A stretch of DNA of 64,000 bases from Paramarasmius palmivorus. Its lineage: Eukaryota; Basidiomycota; Agaricomycetes; Agaricales; Marasmiaceae. Shown here one piece after another: positions 46,644-60,928 of the stretch. The notes below the pieces were generated by a model. The model worked only from the letters and a program-made list of their open reading frames with translations, searched no databases and was not told the origin of the DNA. Every line of letters begins with the position of its first letter. The first letter of the stretch is position 1. Location of the stretch: positions 806,001 through 870,000 of the forward strand of contig JAYKXP010000008.1 of the NCBI GenBank assembly GCA_037176845.1, read 5' to 3'. The translations under genes and the position numbers were made by a program.

Positions 46644-47722
46644 CTACATGTTGCCAAAGATATCGTCTATCTCATTGCGCTTCTTTTTTGAACGCCCCGG
46701 CTTTGTAACATTGGCCTTCGCAGGCTTGCTTTCCCGAGCAGTAGGCTTACTTTGTTCTACAACCACGCCTACTTGCCATCTTCAGTTGAGATCCTTGACG
46801 TTCAGAGGAATGCTAACTTACGCGGTTTCACCGTTACCACAGGTATTACCTGCGGCGTAGGCAACGGAAGAACGGGCATTGCAGGTTGAAGTAACTCGTT
46901 TGCCGGATCCTCAACGGCACGACCGTCAGTGGTATCGGGAAGCTTGGCTGCGGCGCTTGGTTGATAAATGGCTGTCAAGCGGGTGATCATCGATCTTGCG
47001 TCCACCAGTAGAGAATGCAAGTCTTTGACAAGTAAACCAAGTCTCGACGAAATGCCTAGGACAGTCAGAATTAGGTGTACGAAAGCCCCTGTCTGCATCT
47101 CAAGAGTGAACGCCCTGTCAGTGGATGTTAGTTGCTGCAAAGACGGTCACATTGAATGGGCCAAACCTGAAGATATCCTGCATCTTTTCTTCTGTCTGAA
47201 TTGTGGTGAGGTCAGACGAGAATGGTGTAATAGAAATTACACACCTTTTGGAGGAAATCTAGGTAGAGCGATAGCTGTCGCGAGATCCCGTTTATATATC
47301 TTTCGTCGGGATAGTGAGTCCAAGAAGATTTGAGCAACTTTGGACTGTGATGAGCTTCGTCAAGTTTCCATTAAGATTATAGTCATGAAATCGGCGCACT
47401 TGGATTCTCGGAAAAATGACAGCCGGATGTCCTCGAAAAAGTTCACCAGCTGAAGTTGCTCGACGCGTTTGCCGTATCTTCTCATTTCTGTGACCCGCTT
47501 CCAGAACAACGCAGGACGATGTTGATTCTTGCCCTTGTAGTATAAGCGTTCCAGGACCTTGATTTCTCCATCAAATACGGTCAAGTATGTCTGCAATCGC
47601 TTGGAGACCTGTTTGAGTTCCTTTAGGATAGTGTCGACTGTAGGATGGTGCTCCGCGGGTAGATCTACCCTTTCGCTGCGTTTGACACTAGATGCCTTTG
47701 GAACACGAGAGTATGGGGCCAT
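46644..47722 (-). CDS. NEPRO-like / Rmp1-like nucleolar protein
   Basis: The N-terminal domain is shared by the human nucleolus and neural progenitor protein (NEPRO) and yeast Rmp1 of RNase MRP, so a role in rRNA processing is likely. The start is MAPYSRVPKASSVKRSER at 47722. The conserved helix-turn-helix block is ILKELKQVSKRLQTYL, EIKVLERLYYKGKNQHRPAL and FWKRVTEMRRYGKRVEQ, centred on the KNQHR signature. A middle exon has LGLLVKDLHSLLVDARSM. Lysine-rich sequence (SKPTARESKPAKAN, then GRSKKKRNEIDDIFGNM) closes the protein at TAG 46646-46644, typical of nucleolar proteins. About six exons. Its start is 144 bases from that of APL2 on the other strand. Confidence 0.8.
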
Positions 47723-47866
47723 GATGGTAGCGGCTCGGAGAGCTGACCAGGAGAGCCGATCCCATTGCCCATCACGTGGCTGGTGACCCTTTCCTCCTCG
47801 ACCACGACGAAGTCAAGTACTCTTACAGGATAGTCTCTCTGCTTATAATTCGAGGGATTGCTACGG

Positions 47867-50519
47867 ATGGCCCAGCCTGGTCAAGATGCGAAATTCTTTC
47901 AACGAGGAAAAATAGAAGTGTGTGCGACCCTTGTGTGATTGCTGTTTCCCCACTGACGAATGCATCACAGGAATTCCGTGCAGAGCTACAGGCGGCCGAA
48001 ACAAAGGACAAGAAATATGTGAAGCGCAAAACCGTACTCAAGAAGATAGTCGCAAACATCACCATGGGCACGGACAGTCAGCACCATCTCACAGTCCCTA
48101 ACTTTCCAATGTAATAACGAACGATCCTTCCTCAGTGTCACCTCTATTCACGGACGTTGCTCAGTGTCTCGGAACACCCCTGTTGGAAATAAAGAAAAGT
48201 TGGGCGACTCTTGGCTTACCGCTGAATCGTCTAATTCAAACGTATAGTGGTGTATCTATTCCTCGTCAGCTACGGGCGGTCCAAACCTGATCTTATACAC
48301 CTGGTGATACCCAACTTTCTTCAGGTATTGTGCATTCTATTGTGCTCTACATGATTTAGCTAATACCTTCATCAGGATTGCAACGATCGGAATCCACTCA
48401 TTCGAGCTTTAGCAATCCGAACGATGTCATATATACCCATCCCCGTCGTCACAGATGCGCTTTCGGACAACCTTCGGCATGCATTAAAGGATCGTGATCC
48501 ATATGTTAGGAAGACAGCTGCAATATGTGTAGCCAAACTATACACAGCCGACCCTCGTAGGACGGAGAAGGAAGGATTCGTGGAGTTGCTACGTGATTTG
48601 ATGTTGGATAGCAATGCGACCGTGGTTGCCAACGCTGTTGCAGCATTGTCAGAGATAGGCGATAGACAGGATGGAGTTACCTTCCGACTCAATCTCGCCA
48701 CCGCCAACAAATTACTAGTAGCTATCCCAGAGGCCTCTGAGTGAGTCCCAGCGTTAACTCTACCAGAATTGACGTAGCTAAAACTTTTCAGGTGGGGTCA
48801 AATATACATATTGGACTGTATACTACGATACGTACCCGAACAGCATGCTGACGCCGAAATGATGGCTGAGCGCATAATCGTCCAATTACAACACGGAAAC
48901 TCTGCGGTTGTGCTCACCACTATCAAAGTTCTGCTCTACCTCATGAATTACATGTCCAATCGCCAACTCATCGACTATATCTGCAAAAAGATGGGTCCCC
49001 CTCTGGGTGAGTGCCTCTCTGGTTCCTATTTTGCGCCAATGACCATTTAACAGCCATTGCATAGTCACCCTCCTTTCTTCCGGACCTGAAGTTCAATATG
49101 TTGCCTTAAGGAACATTCTCCTCATAATTCAAAGGCGACCGCAAGTGCTCAAGAACGACGTACGAGTATTTTTCTGCAAGTACAACGATCCTATCTACGT
49201 CAAACTGGCAAAGCTGGAAATCATGTACCGCTTGGCCCGAGCCGAGAATGCTAAAGAGGTCTTGGCAGAGCTGCAAGAGTCAGTATCTCCTTTCCATACT
49301 CCAGCCTATAACTGATAATCAAGCAGGTACGCATCCGAGGTTGACCTAGACTTCGTTCGCAAGGCCGTCCGCTCCATTGGACGTCTAGCAATCAAAGTGG
49401 AAGCAGCTGCCGATAATTGCATCCAGGCCTTACTCGACTTGATCGAAACCAAAGTCACCTATGTCGTCCAAGAGGCTGTAATCGTCATCAAGGACATCTT
49501 CAGAAGATATCCTGGCAAGTACGAGGGCATCATTCCTACCCTTTGCGAAAACTTGGATTCTCTGGACGAGCCAGAGGCCAAAGCATCGATGGTTTGGATT
49601 ATTGGACAGTTTGCCAATATCATCGACAATGCAGACGAGCTACTCGATGTCCTGTGCTTCTCCTTCCTTGAAGAGAGTAACGAGGTATGTATATTGCTCG
49701 CTTCGTTGAACCTCAGCCTAAAGATTTGACAGGTACAGCTTGCATTGCTCACTGCAACCGTCAAGCTGTTCATATACAAATCGCAGTCGGAGAAAGCCAA
49801 AGAGCTTGTACACAAGGTACTGAAATGGGCTACGGAAGAAATCGATAACCCTGATATCCGGGATCGCGGATTCATGTATTGGAGAATGTTGGCCATCAAC
49901 CCCACAGTCGCTGGTGAAATTGTGCTAGCAGAAAAACCTGCCATTACTACCGATTCCGACCGAATGGATCGGGGCGCTCTAGACCAGCTACTTCTTCATA
50001 CGGGAACACTAGGCAGCATTTATCACAAAAACCCTGAGGTTCGTGTCATCCCGCTGATCAGCTATGGTTGGACTAACCTATACAATCTTTTCACAGACGT
50101 TCATTCGCGGTGCCGCAGGCAGAGCATTAAGAGATAGCCCGGCACTGAATCCTCACTCTAGGACAGTCATGGTACCGTTGGTTCGCCCTCAAGTTCCTAT
50201 GCAAGGTGTCCATATTCCAGGGCCAGGGCCAGTCGAGTCGCACAAGAGATCGCCGTCTTCCGGCACTGCCCCGCCGCTTCCATCCAAATCAGATATAGCA
50301 CCTCAAACGTCACCACCGGCGCAACCTACAGCGGCAGGGAATGGCAGTCTTGTTGATGCAGATGATGATGATGAGGATGCCGCACCAGTAAAGTCCAAGA
50401 GTAGTGACCCATATTCGAATCTCGGTAGTGCATTTGGCAATTATTTGGCAGATGCACCACAACCAATGACGGCAGATCATCGAGGAAGGCATGGGGATGA
50501 GGAAGATCTACTATTCTGA
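47867..50519 (+). CDS. APL2: AP complex beta-adaptin (large subunit, AP-1 type)
   Basis: The subunit forms half of the clathrin adaptor core at the trans-Golgi and endosomes. The start exon is [17 protein letters not shown], joined to [20 protein letters not shown] and [13 protein letters not shown]. The superhelical trunk follows with family-typical blocks: [91 protein letters not shown] and [14 protein letters not shown]. The trunk ends with [18 protein letters not shown] hinge rich in S, P and A ([15 protein letters not shown]) is followed by an acidic stretch and the end DEEDLLF, a possible clathrin-box or acidic dileucine-like tail. No appendage (ear) domain is encoded, as in several fungal beta-adaptins. 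About ten exons. Confidence 0.93.
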
Positions 50520-50632
50520 GGCGACTCACTGTATATTAGACATGTATCGGGTACAATCCATGGATCGAGAACATTTGTATAGGAACGAACAGCTATCAAG
50601 ACAACTATGGATACATATACTGAGTGCGGGTA

Positions 50633-51662
50633 TCACGAGAAAACGTTTTGTATGGTTTGAGACAAGGATTTTGGTCTCAGGGAGTTGTAATGCTAGGCCT
50701 GTGTGAGCTACAGAACTAAGAAAGTCGAAGAACTACTCACTTCTCCCAGACCGTACATACGGCGATGGTAACTTATTCGCACTACACGTTTGTCCCTGAT
50801 GTCACCATCGAAAGGTGTACCAGTGGGGTTGTGGATAACCACCGGTGGAGTACCTGACTGCACGACGTGAATAGGTACATTGAAGGCACGGCTTAGCGCC
50901 AGAATCTCTGGCTCGCCACCCCACATTGCCGTATCCCGTATGGATGCGCAGTATCGTTCATACTGTTTGTGGCTCATAAGACCTTCGTTGAAAGAACCTG
51001 GACCATCTTCACCGTCAGCAGACGGTAGGAAGGGCAGAAAGTCATCTGGATGGGAATACATATAGTTGCATGCTGCCAAACGGACCGTTGCGTAGTTGGC
51101 ATCCTTTGAAGCGAGGATAGATAGAAGAGCTAGTTGATCTGCAATGGCAGAGAACAAACAGTGGCCGTCCGGGTTGATCTGGTGAAAGAAAAGGGTATGA
51201 GTCTTGAGGCATCTCCTGGAAACGCGAAATATCCTCACCTCGAACATCTGGACACCAAGTTCGTCGCATACTCGCTTAATGTTCTTCTCTTCTTCCTTTG
51301 CCTCCCTTTCCAAGCGTGCGTCTGCTTCAGGGTCACCGGCAGCCCAATTTTCTGCTTGGACGGCTGCTTTCCTTGCCTACAAAGCCACAGTTTGGTACGA
51401 CGAGCAGCTCTTGCAAACAAACTCCCCATACCTGCCTGGCTTGGAATCTGCTTCTAGAATCGTTCTTTTTGGTAACTTGTTCCTCCGCCGTATGCTGAAT
51501 TTCTTTGATGATATTCGCAGACTCCTGCTTCACCGTTTGATCTTTGGAGTCGAGCTGCGCTAAAAGATCGTCCATGAGGTCGTCATCCTGGAGAACTGGT
51601 GGAGTTGGGGATTTCGAAGCCGGAGAAAATGCTTTTTTGAGCTTGTTCTTCTTGCTGCCCAT
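50633..51662 (-). CDS. OTU2: OTU-family deubiquitinase (OTUD6/Otu2 type)
   Basis: Otu2 removes ubiquitin from the 40S subunit in yeast. The N-terminus is basic and helical (MGSKKNKLKKAFSPASKS), then a coiled coil (IIKEIQHTAEEQVTKK and ARLEREAKEEEKNIKRVC) as in OTUD6 proteins. The OTU domain starts at INPDGHCLFSAIADQLALLS, with the catalytic Asp and Cys. It continues through RLAACNYMYSHPDDFLPF, YCASIRDTAMWGGEPEILAL and FNVPIHVVQS. The catalytic histidine lies in the last exon: the frame leaves GLGE at a GTGAGT donor and resumes at CATTAC to give HYNSLRPKSLSQ and the stop at 50635-50633. Without this splice the protein would lack its catalytic histidine. It converges on APL2 and is divergent from the aldo/keto reductase gene by 95 bases. 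Confidence 0.9.
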
Positions 51663-51757
51663 GGTGGTGGTGCGAAGAGTTCAGTGCTCAGCTGCATCGA
51701 TCAATTCCCATAACGTCATTTTGTACTTATAGACCTTCTTGGCTTATAACCACCATC

Positions 51758-53189
<1,432 letters not shown>

Positions 53190-53371
53190 ACTCTTTCAAT
53201 TTATGGAGCAGAAAGCCGCGAGTGTAGTTGTATAAACCCAAATTGTAGTTCAAATGTATTTTATTTAGCCGGTATGAGAAGATTGAAAGTTACACAGCCA
53301 CGATCATCGACAGGGACCATTTTATCGCGGTGGACCGCGTTGAACTTGCCCTTGTACATTGTGTTTCCCTG

Positions 53372-56158
53372 ATGCCCTCAGCCGACCTTACCACCGCAGC
53401 AAACCCACCGGAAGACTTGCTGGAACTTCAGAAACAACTCACGACGACGGCAGAGCAGCTTCGTGGGTCAAATTCTGAAGGTGGAGACGAACTATGGCAA
53501 GATGTTACTCGAATTTCTCGGACGTTGGCCAACGCTCTACGGGTGACGGATGGCCCAGGTATGCTGCAGAGCTGTTTTGAATCTCCTCGTATTGACCCTG
53601 TACACAGTTGATAATCATACTGCTCTCGGTCAAACTTCGCTACCTCAAACACTCAGCAGTCTTTATACCCTCGCACTTCATGGCTCAGCCACCCCTGATT
53701 TATCGCATTCGACGCCGATTCTAGAAATACTTCGAGTGTCAGCCAACTTGTGTATGGATCATGGTGAGGCATGCAACTGGACTGCAGTATACCACAAGCC
53801 ATGACATCTTTGTCAGATGACAATCGTGCGTCGCTATTAGATGCAGGGCTCCCTCAGGCACTTGTTTCCCTACTCGAGAGCTATGCAGACACGATTCCAC
53901 CACCTCCATATACAAAGCCGCTATCTCTGGATGCCGCCCATCTCAAGTTGATCAGAACAGCAATGGGAGTGCTGCTAAACGCAAGTGTGGGCTACGGTGC
54001 GCGATTCCAGTGACATCTATGCTTGCTGTTGAGATCTCACATTTTCGCTGATAGATCCGGTCAAAGATCGATTAAACTCTCTAGAGGCCGGAAAGACCAT
54101 TTTGAAGCTTTCAACAGCAATATACCCCACCGGTTCTTGGTTAACACAGCCCACGTTGGACAACATCTCTGCGGGAGACGAATTAGAAGAAGCATGGAAC
54201 CTGAGAAGTAGTTTATCGAACTGGGCCTGGCGAACTATCCTGGAACTCAAGGATGTGAAAGACGAATGTGCGTCGTGGGATATATTATCGTAACGCGCCG
54301 CTGATTCCTCTGAATCGGATAGCTCTCCAGATCTTCACTCCGGATGTGCTCCCGTATCTAACATCTCCCTTGGTTGCCTTCTCCTCTCCATACATTTCTC
54401 CTAGCCCTTCCGAAATCAACGCCGACCTTTTAGACACCCTTCTCCAGGCCGACTTTGAAAACCTTGAGGAGTCTTGTTCACTCCTCGAATCGTTGTCCTT
54501 GGATGTGGAGGATGTTCGTCTCTCTCTCGCACGTGGCTTCCAGTTCCCTGCTGAGCACGGCGGTGTCCCTTGCTTCAGTCACATTCTCGACTTTTTAGAA
54601 AGAGGTGAAATCCCACCATTCTGGAAGGACATGCCATCTACCTTCGACGTCAAACGCAAGGAGAAGGCGTTTGACATGTTCAAAGCCGCGCTCATCAAAA
54701 GTGTCGTGGAAGTGGTGGGAGAGGAACGTAATGAGGACGTGTTATGGGATGATTCCGAAGAGGACACGCCTGGTGGGCAATTTGTGTCTCGCATGGTGCA
54801 GTGGCTCAAGAGATGCGTGTCCGACATGGATAAGGGAGAAGGTTCGTATCTTCTGAGAAACGATCTGGTTATTTGCGCCAGTCTTTCGCTAGGTAACCTT
54901 GCACGAAGAGGTTAGTCGCATTCCCAAGATGTTTAGATCCTTACTAAACGTTTATCCGATAAAGAGAAGAATGCAAGTGTTTTACTCTCTCCCCCACATT
55001 CTCTGGCCCCCGTTTTGACCTCGACGCATCTGTTGTCGCCTGATAGCGATATAAAAGTCAAACACGGGGTATTAGGATTATTAAAACATCTGGCACAGTC
55101 CTCTTTCCAATCATCCTCTATTCAATCGTACTTGACCAAGGCAGAGACGGTGAAACGCGTGTGCGAATGTGGAATCTGGGATCAACGAGCCGATGCCATG
55201 GCCGAAGTCGTTCAGGTGAGCGCGATTGGCGTAGTGAAGCATCTGTGCAACGCAAATGGTATGTTGTAGTGGTCTCTATCAACGATGTGCTAACCACAAT
55301 TTTAGTTGAAAACACATTTGCGTTGGTCCTCCCGTCTACATCAGCGATGCCCCCAGTACAGACTGGGTTGTCCCAGATCCTGGCGCTCGTCAAGAGATCG
55401 GATTCCGTCCCGGTCAAGAGTGAGGGAACTAGGGTACTTGTCAACATTGTCAAATCCTTGTGGTCTAGTGACATTATTGGCGCAACACCGGCGGCTTCAC
55501 AAACAAGTCCTTCCAGTGATGAAACGTCGGATGACATTGAGCGTCGGAGACAGGAAGCCAAGGAAATGGTACTCACACTACCATGTGCATCTGCCTTAGC
55601 CAATTTAGTCGCCCGCAGTGCCAAGTATCCTCTACTTGTCAACGAAGGTGATTGTGGCTTTGACACTGTTGAGTACCCAAAAAGTTGGTGGTGCGTCATC
55701 GAATTTTTTAAAACCACATATGACAAGACGTTGAATCATGCTGTCGGTATAGCTCCACTGTACTACAAGCTATACTATCTCCAGTTCTACTTGAACCACC
55801 GCCGTCAGCCGAACCGCCATCTGCTTCGTCATCCGTAGCCACGGAAGCTCAGCTCTCCGACAATTGCAACCCATCCACTCGCGGGAGACTACCTGTACCA
55901 CGAACAGCGCTGGACATGTTGATTTCAGTACTGAAGAATGTCGACAACCCGGTCAACTTCCAGCCCGAAGTACGAATCAACGTTTGCTCGCTATTGATTC
56001 AGCTGGGGAGGAATGGTGCAGATGAAGTTGATTATCCAAAGGTCAAGGAAACTGTCCGGCCCGTCATGGAAGAGCTTGCTGAAGGTTTGCGAGAGGCGAC
56101 TGGAATTGAATCAACTCTAGCCAAGGCGGTTGCACGGGTGCTCGAGACATGGGCGTAA
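53372..56158 (+). CDS. Armadillo-repeat GTPase regulator, SmgGDS/RAP1GDS1 (Bem4-like)
   Basis: SmgGDS proteins bind Rho- and Rap-type GTPases with polybasic tails and act as chaperones and exchange factors; yeast Bem4 is a distant relative in Rho signalling. The start is MPSADLTTAANPPED at 53372. The whole protein is made of armadillo-like helical repeats, for example LPQTLSSLYTLALHGS, ASLLDAGLPQALVSLL, LKLIRTAMGVLLNAS and DLVICASLSLGNLARR. Later repeats include VKHGVLGLLKHLAQSS, VKSEGTRVLVNIVKSLW and a final VRINVCSLLIQLGRNG. A middle segment (FENLEESCSLLESLSLD to EDVLWDDSEEDTPGGQF) is less repeat-like. About a dozen exons; the stop is TAA at 56158. The family rests on overall repeat pattern rather than on a single motif. 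Confidence 0.78.
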
Positions 56159-56408
56159 TGAAACACGAAATATATTGTATCGTCACACTGTTCATCTAGG
56201 GAGGTTCAAGGATGTATTTTATGTAGAGTTGGACTCTACTGTAGACTAAAACTATCCACCGATTTTGTAACGTGTTTGGTTTCAACTGGTACATCAGATG
56301 ACCGGCGTCTAACGGTAATTAGAAAGCCGGGTTCAACGCTAACCGAACTCCGGTTTTGAACGCTCATAAACCCAATGGTTCCCCACACAATCTCTTTATA
56401 CTCCTAGA

Positions 56409-57689
56409 ATGAGTGAGACCATCGTCGACATATCCGAAGGAATTGCAACTCTCACATTCAATCGACCAAAGTCGTATAATGCAATAGTGAGGAAGCTAAA
56501 GCGCTCGGAAGTTATGTATTACTGACTGCGTCTACTAGACTCGGGAGGATTACGACGCATTTGCAAACACGCTGAGGGAAATTGACCAGCGAGATGATGT
56601 TCTAGTAACCGTGTGGCAAGGTACCGGTAGCTCATGTTATGAGATACTTGTTATTCTCATCATTCTTGTAAATAGCAACGGGGAAATGGTTCTGCGCGTG
56701 AGTTCATTCGCAGCCAGATTTCCTTCACTTCCTCACGTTCAACAGTGGAACAGATGTCAAGAATCGCGGAACTTTGTCTGAAAATCCACAAAACTTCACT
56801 GTTCGACGTGGATTCGTGGAGGGTGCTGCATATACTACTACTGATTGTGGTAAAGCGGTAAGGGATCTTGCTGCCATAGAACTACACCAAACTAATACGG
56901 AAATAGCTATATTCTCACTCCAAGATCCTGGTGGCTGCTTTGAATGGGCCTGTAATGGGTATCGCAGCAGGTAGATATGATGGTTGTATTCTACAGCAAC
57001 TTCAACTGATAGTTCAATAACAGCATTCCTTGGACACTTTGATTTCATTTACAGCGTTCCAGACGCATGGCTCTCTGTTCCTTTCACCTTTCTCGGTATG
57101 AATATTTCATCAACACGATCATATCATGTATCTTCATCTGAATCAACATCATTAGGCATCGTTGCAGAGGGAGGCTCGAGCGTCAGTTTCGTAAATCGAA
57201 GTAAGTTCAACGGGAAGATCTGCAACATTTGGGCTAATGTCCTTTAGTGGGTCTTGCTCAAGCAAACGAGGTTCTTCTCTGGGGGAAGAAGAAGACTGCC
57301 CAAGAATTGCTAGCATGCGGATTCGTCAAGTTGGGATCCCTTTATATGTCCAGAGAAACAAGCTGAATGGTTCATTGCAGCGAAATCATTCCCGCACAAT
57401 CGGACAAGGAATTGCATGCGGCAGTCAGGTCCCGACTGCTTGAACAGCTACATGGATTGGATCCTTCCGCCCTTCTCGCAGTCAAAAAGCTACTTCGTGC
57501 AGGCTTGAATGACAAGAATGATCCAGACGCTGTCAACCTTCGAGAAAGTTACGGTGGGTTCTTTCCGATCTGACGATCCTACTCGTGTGCTTATCCATAT
57601 CTCCAGCACAAGCTGAACGTTTTGCAAGCGGTACCCCGGCGATCCAGTTTGCGCGAATAGCCAGGAAAGAGATAAAGCATAAGCTGTAG
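56409..57689 (+). CDS. Enoyl-CoA hydratase/isomerase (delta3-delta2 enoyl-CoA isomerase type)
   Basis: This is a crotonase-fold enzyme of fatty-acid beta-oxidation. The start is MSETIVDISEGIATLTFN at 56409, followed by RPKSYNAI and REDYDAFANTLREIDQRDDV. The first oxyanion-hole segment is KWFCAGTDVKNRGTL and the second KILVAALNGPVMGIAA. It continues with HFDFIYSVPDAWLSVPFTFL, IVAEGGSSVSFVNRMGLAQ and LLWGKKKTAQELLACGFVN, joined by a 51-base intron to EIIPAQSDKELHAAVRS. The EGG triplet holds the isomerase-type acid. The protein ends RIARKEIKHKL; the last three residues HKL resemble a weak peroxisomal PTS1 signal. About ten exons, several very short. Confidence 0.88.
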
Positions 57690-58494
57690 ACACAGATAAC
57701 CCGAATCTGTTTAGCGCCAACTATGCGGTACGGTGAATGTATAGTAACACTGCCTCGCTGATTGAGAGGTGCAGCCTCGACTGCTCTGTGTCCCTGCTGT
57801 CTGCTGAGAGATCCGGATTCCGGGTGAGGAATGTGGAGTGCCTGTGCCACGGTTCAGCATGGTTCAGAATTTTGGACAAGGGTCATCATGGGGACGGTGG
57901 ATTGATGGGGCCAGTGGGAGCGGTCGACGTGCTCGCCAAGATTCCGTATGTGTAATTGCCATTGGGCTAAACGCTGGATGTAAGTTTTTGAGTCGTCAAG
58001 CCCGTGTCAAGCCCATTCCCTGCGAAGACTGGGAATAGGTCGGCAACGGATTTTGGTTGAAGTAGTGACACTGTGACTAGTACTTTGTACTTATGTGTGC
58101 GGGGAGCGTTTTTGCCCTTCTTTTTGATGTAGATCCGCAGTGGTGCCTTGCGTAAGGTTGCGTCAATTTATTGTGTAACGGCAAAGTTGACCGGGACCCC
58201 CCTCACTGTCTTGAACCTCGTTTGACGACGAAAAGCTCGTCCGGTAGAGAGAACCTCCCTCGCTCTCGCCATGGTTCAAAACAAAAGCGTTATCGGTGTC
58301 AGCATCTGGCGATCGCGGTACACCGCGGTTGATGCCATCGTTCATAGTTCTTGGCAGGTGTTGAATTGGTTGATAACTCTGCTTGGCACCTTTCGTAACC
58401 TTATCGGGCGCTCAGTCGGCTTGATATGAAATCCAGATGGTGCATATAAGGAACCCCTGGGCTTCTTTCCGTTCTTGCTCTCCTAGCCGTAGCC
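57690..58494. other. Intergenic, 800 bases upstream of the permease gene
   Basis: This region holds the 3' flank of the hydratase gene and the promoter of the permease. A TATA-like GCATATAAGG at 58442-58451 lies about 45 bases before the permease start. Open frames near 57737-58038 have no motif. Confidence 0.5.
58442..58451 (+). promoter_or_regulatory. TATA-like element of the permease gene
   Basis: The sequence GCATATAAGG lies 44 to 53 bases before the ATG at 58495. Given its position, transcription would start some 20 bases before the coding region. Confidence 0.35.
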
Positions 58495-60928
58495 ATGGAC
58501 CCCGAAAAGCTCAAGCAAAGCGACTCCTCCCTCAGGTCTTCGTCTCTCGAGGCCGATGAAGTCTATAATGAAGAGCTTCATGAGCCGCCCAAGGAAGAAG
58601 CGCTCCACCGAGGTCTGAAGGCTCGTCAGGTCTCAATGATAGCGGTGCGTTTACCTTTTTTGTTGGCTTTGGCTCTTGGCCTTACTTGTCTTCCACTATC
58701 TTAGCTTGGTGGTGCAGTGGGTACAGGCTTGGTTATCGGCTCGGGAACTGCTCTGCAGAGGGGTGGTCCTCTTGGTTTACTTCTGGGCTATGCCTTCATG
58801 GGATTCGTCTGCTATCTTGTCATGGTGTCACTCGGGGAAATGGCTGCTTATCTCCCGCACAAGAAGGGATTTTCTGGATACGCGACGCGATTCGTCGATC
58901 CTGCAATGGGTTTTGCGCTTGGGTGGAATTACTTGATGAAATACCTCATAGTGACTCCGAACAATATAGTATAAACACAATTGCCTTGTTTTTCTGCTCT
59001 TTGCTGATTCTTATTGCCTAGAATGCTGCTGGAGTGGTGGTTCAATACTGGACACAGAAGGTCCACATTGCCGTATGGATGGGTGAGCGACCTTTGCTAG
59101 CTCTCCAGTGCTTTAACTGACTGTATCTCTTTGCCGTGAAGTAATATTCATTGCATTCAGTAAGCCCTAATTCATTAACTTGCATTCTAATGCTAACAGC
59201 CCCAGTCTTTGTTGTCAACCTCCTCGGTGTCCGGGTATTCGGTGAACTCGAGTTCTGGTTCTCGAGCATCAAAGGTATGTCAACTGTTGATCGCTTAGGA
59301 GGTTGAGACTGACTATACTTTCTAGTGGTGGCTCTTATTGGCCTAATTCTGATGGGGATCATCATTGATCTTGGTGGGGACAAGAGTCTCTGCTATTGTG
59401 ATTGTGCTGACTGTTAGATACAAGGGGGCAACCCACAACATGATCGGATTGGTTTCCGTTACTGGAATCCTCCAAATGGTCCCATGGGTCATTACCTACT
59501 TGACACGGTGAAGGATAACTCCGTCTCGGTGTTCATCGGGTTCTGGAGTGTCCTCACCAACGCTCTCTTTGCCTACATGGGTACCGAACTGATTGGTGTA
59601 AGCTTTGACTGTTCCATGCATGACTACGTTTCTAATCGATTTATTCTTTAGGTCACTGTTGGTGAAGTGAGTTTCCCCACATAATTTCACCCTTCCTGCC
59701 TGATCACTTTCATTTTCAAAGGCCGAGAACCCTCGTCGCAATATTCCGATGGCTATCAGGCAAACCTTCTTCCGTATCCTCGTCTTTTATGTTGGAGGAG
59801 TGTTTGTTATAGGTTTAGTCGTCCCAAGCACTGATGAGCAACTCTTCGTCGCCACCAAATCAAAAACTGGAGGTCAGTACACGTGTGCAAGCTCTTGGAA
59901 TATTACTCATACCTCTCTTCAGCTGCCGCGTCTCCTTTCGTCGTAGGTAAGTTGGATGCTTTCTGCACCTCTCGAGATTCGTATGAACATATTTTTTTAG
60001 CGACAACCCTCGTCGGGATCAGGGTCTTGAACCACATAATCAATGCCGCCATTCTCCTGTTCGTCATGAGCGCTGCCAACTCCGACTTATACATTGGATC
60101 ACGGACCCTCTATGGATTAGCCGTGGAAGGAAAGGCGCCTCGTATTTTCCGACGTGTCAATCGGCTGGGTGTGCCTTGGCCGGCTTTGATTTTCTGCACC
60201 CTGTTCTGTGGTCTCGTTTTCCTGAACGTCAAGAAATCTGGTGCACAAGGTAAGCCTTTACAATGATGCATTTTTCCGTGACCCCGTACTCACATTTGCT
60301 CTTCAGTATTGTTAGTTACAGAATATCTTCTTCAAGTTTTTATTGGCTAACAACGGGTATACAGCACCTATTTCGTCAACTTGGTCTCCACATTTGGTGC
60401 CATCACTTGGATATGCATCTGCTATTCACACATGTGCGGCTCTTCTATGTATCTGGTATTTCCGCTGTTCAACACTAACGTATCGGTGTTAGACGCTTCA
60501 TGAAGGCCCTCCAATTCCAAGGCAAATCTCGCGATTCGTTACCCTACAAAGCACCCTTCCAACCATGGGGTAGCTGGTTCGCCATGATAGCGACGGCAAT
60601 AATCACCTTTTTCAAAGGTAAAGTGACTGTGGTGTCAGCCGAGGAAAAGTTACTGACCCACTTTTTTATAGGCTTCGATGCGTTCATAGGAAAATTCAAG
60701 GTCGATACTTTCGTCACATCGTATATCGCGATACCCACCTTCGTGGTGATGTATATCGGCTACAAAGTATTCCGCAAGACCACGGTTCACCCCATTTCCG
60801 AGGTTGATTTGGTTACTGGTCTGAAGGAGATTGATGAAGAAGAGCGACGATATCTTGCGCAGCACAAGGCCGAGGCGGAAGCTAGAGGCCCAAGAACGCG
60901 TTGGCAGAAAATCTGGGATAACATGTAG
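58495..60928 (+). CDS. Amino-acid permease, fungal YAT/APC family
   Basis: This is a plasma-membrane proton symporter for amino acids with twelve helices. The cytosolic N-terminus (MDPEKLKQSDSSLRSSS) has serines and acidic residues. The family signature comes after the first intron: HRGLKARQVSMIA joins LGGAVGTGLVIGSGTAL. Then follow FMGFVCYLVMVSLGEMAAYL, the GFSGYATRFVDPAMGFALGW block and VALIGLILMGIIIDLGG. Next are FIGFWSVLTNALFAYMGTEL, ENPRRNIPMAIRQTFFRI and ILLFVMSAANSDLYIGSRTL, then YGLAVEGKAPRIFRRVN. The C-terminal tail has KALQFQGKSRDSLPYKAPF, typical of the family, and a final acidic and basic end. About twelve exons, including some under 40 bases. Substrate range cannot be told from the sequence. 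Confidence 0.92.
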
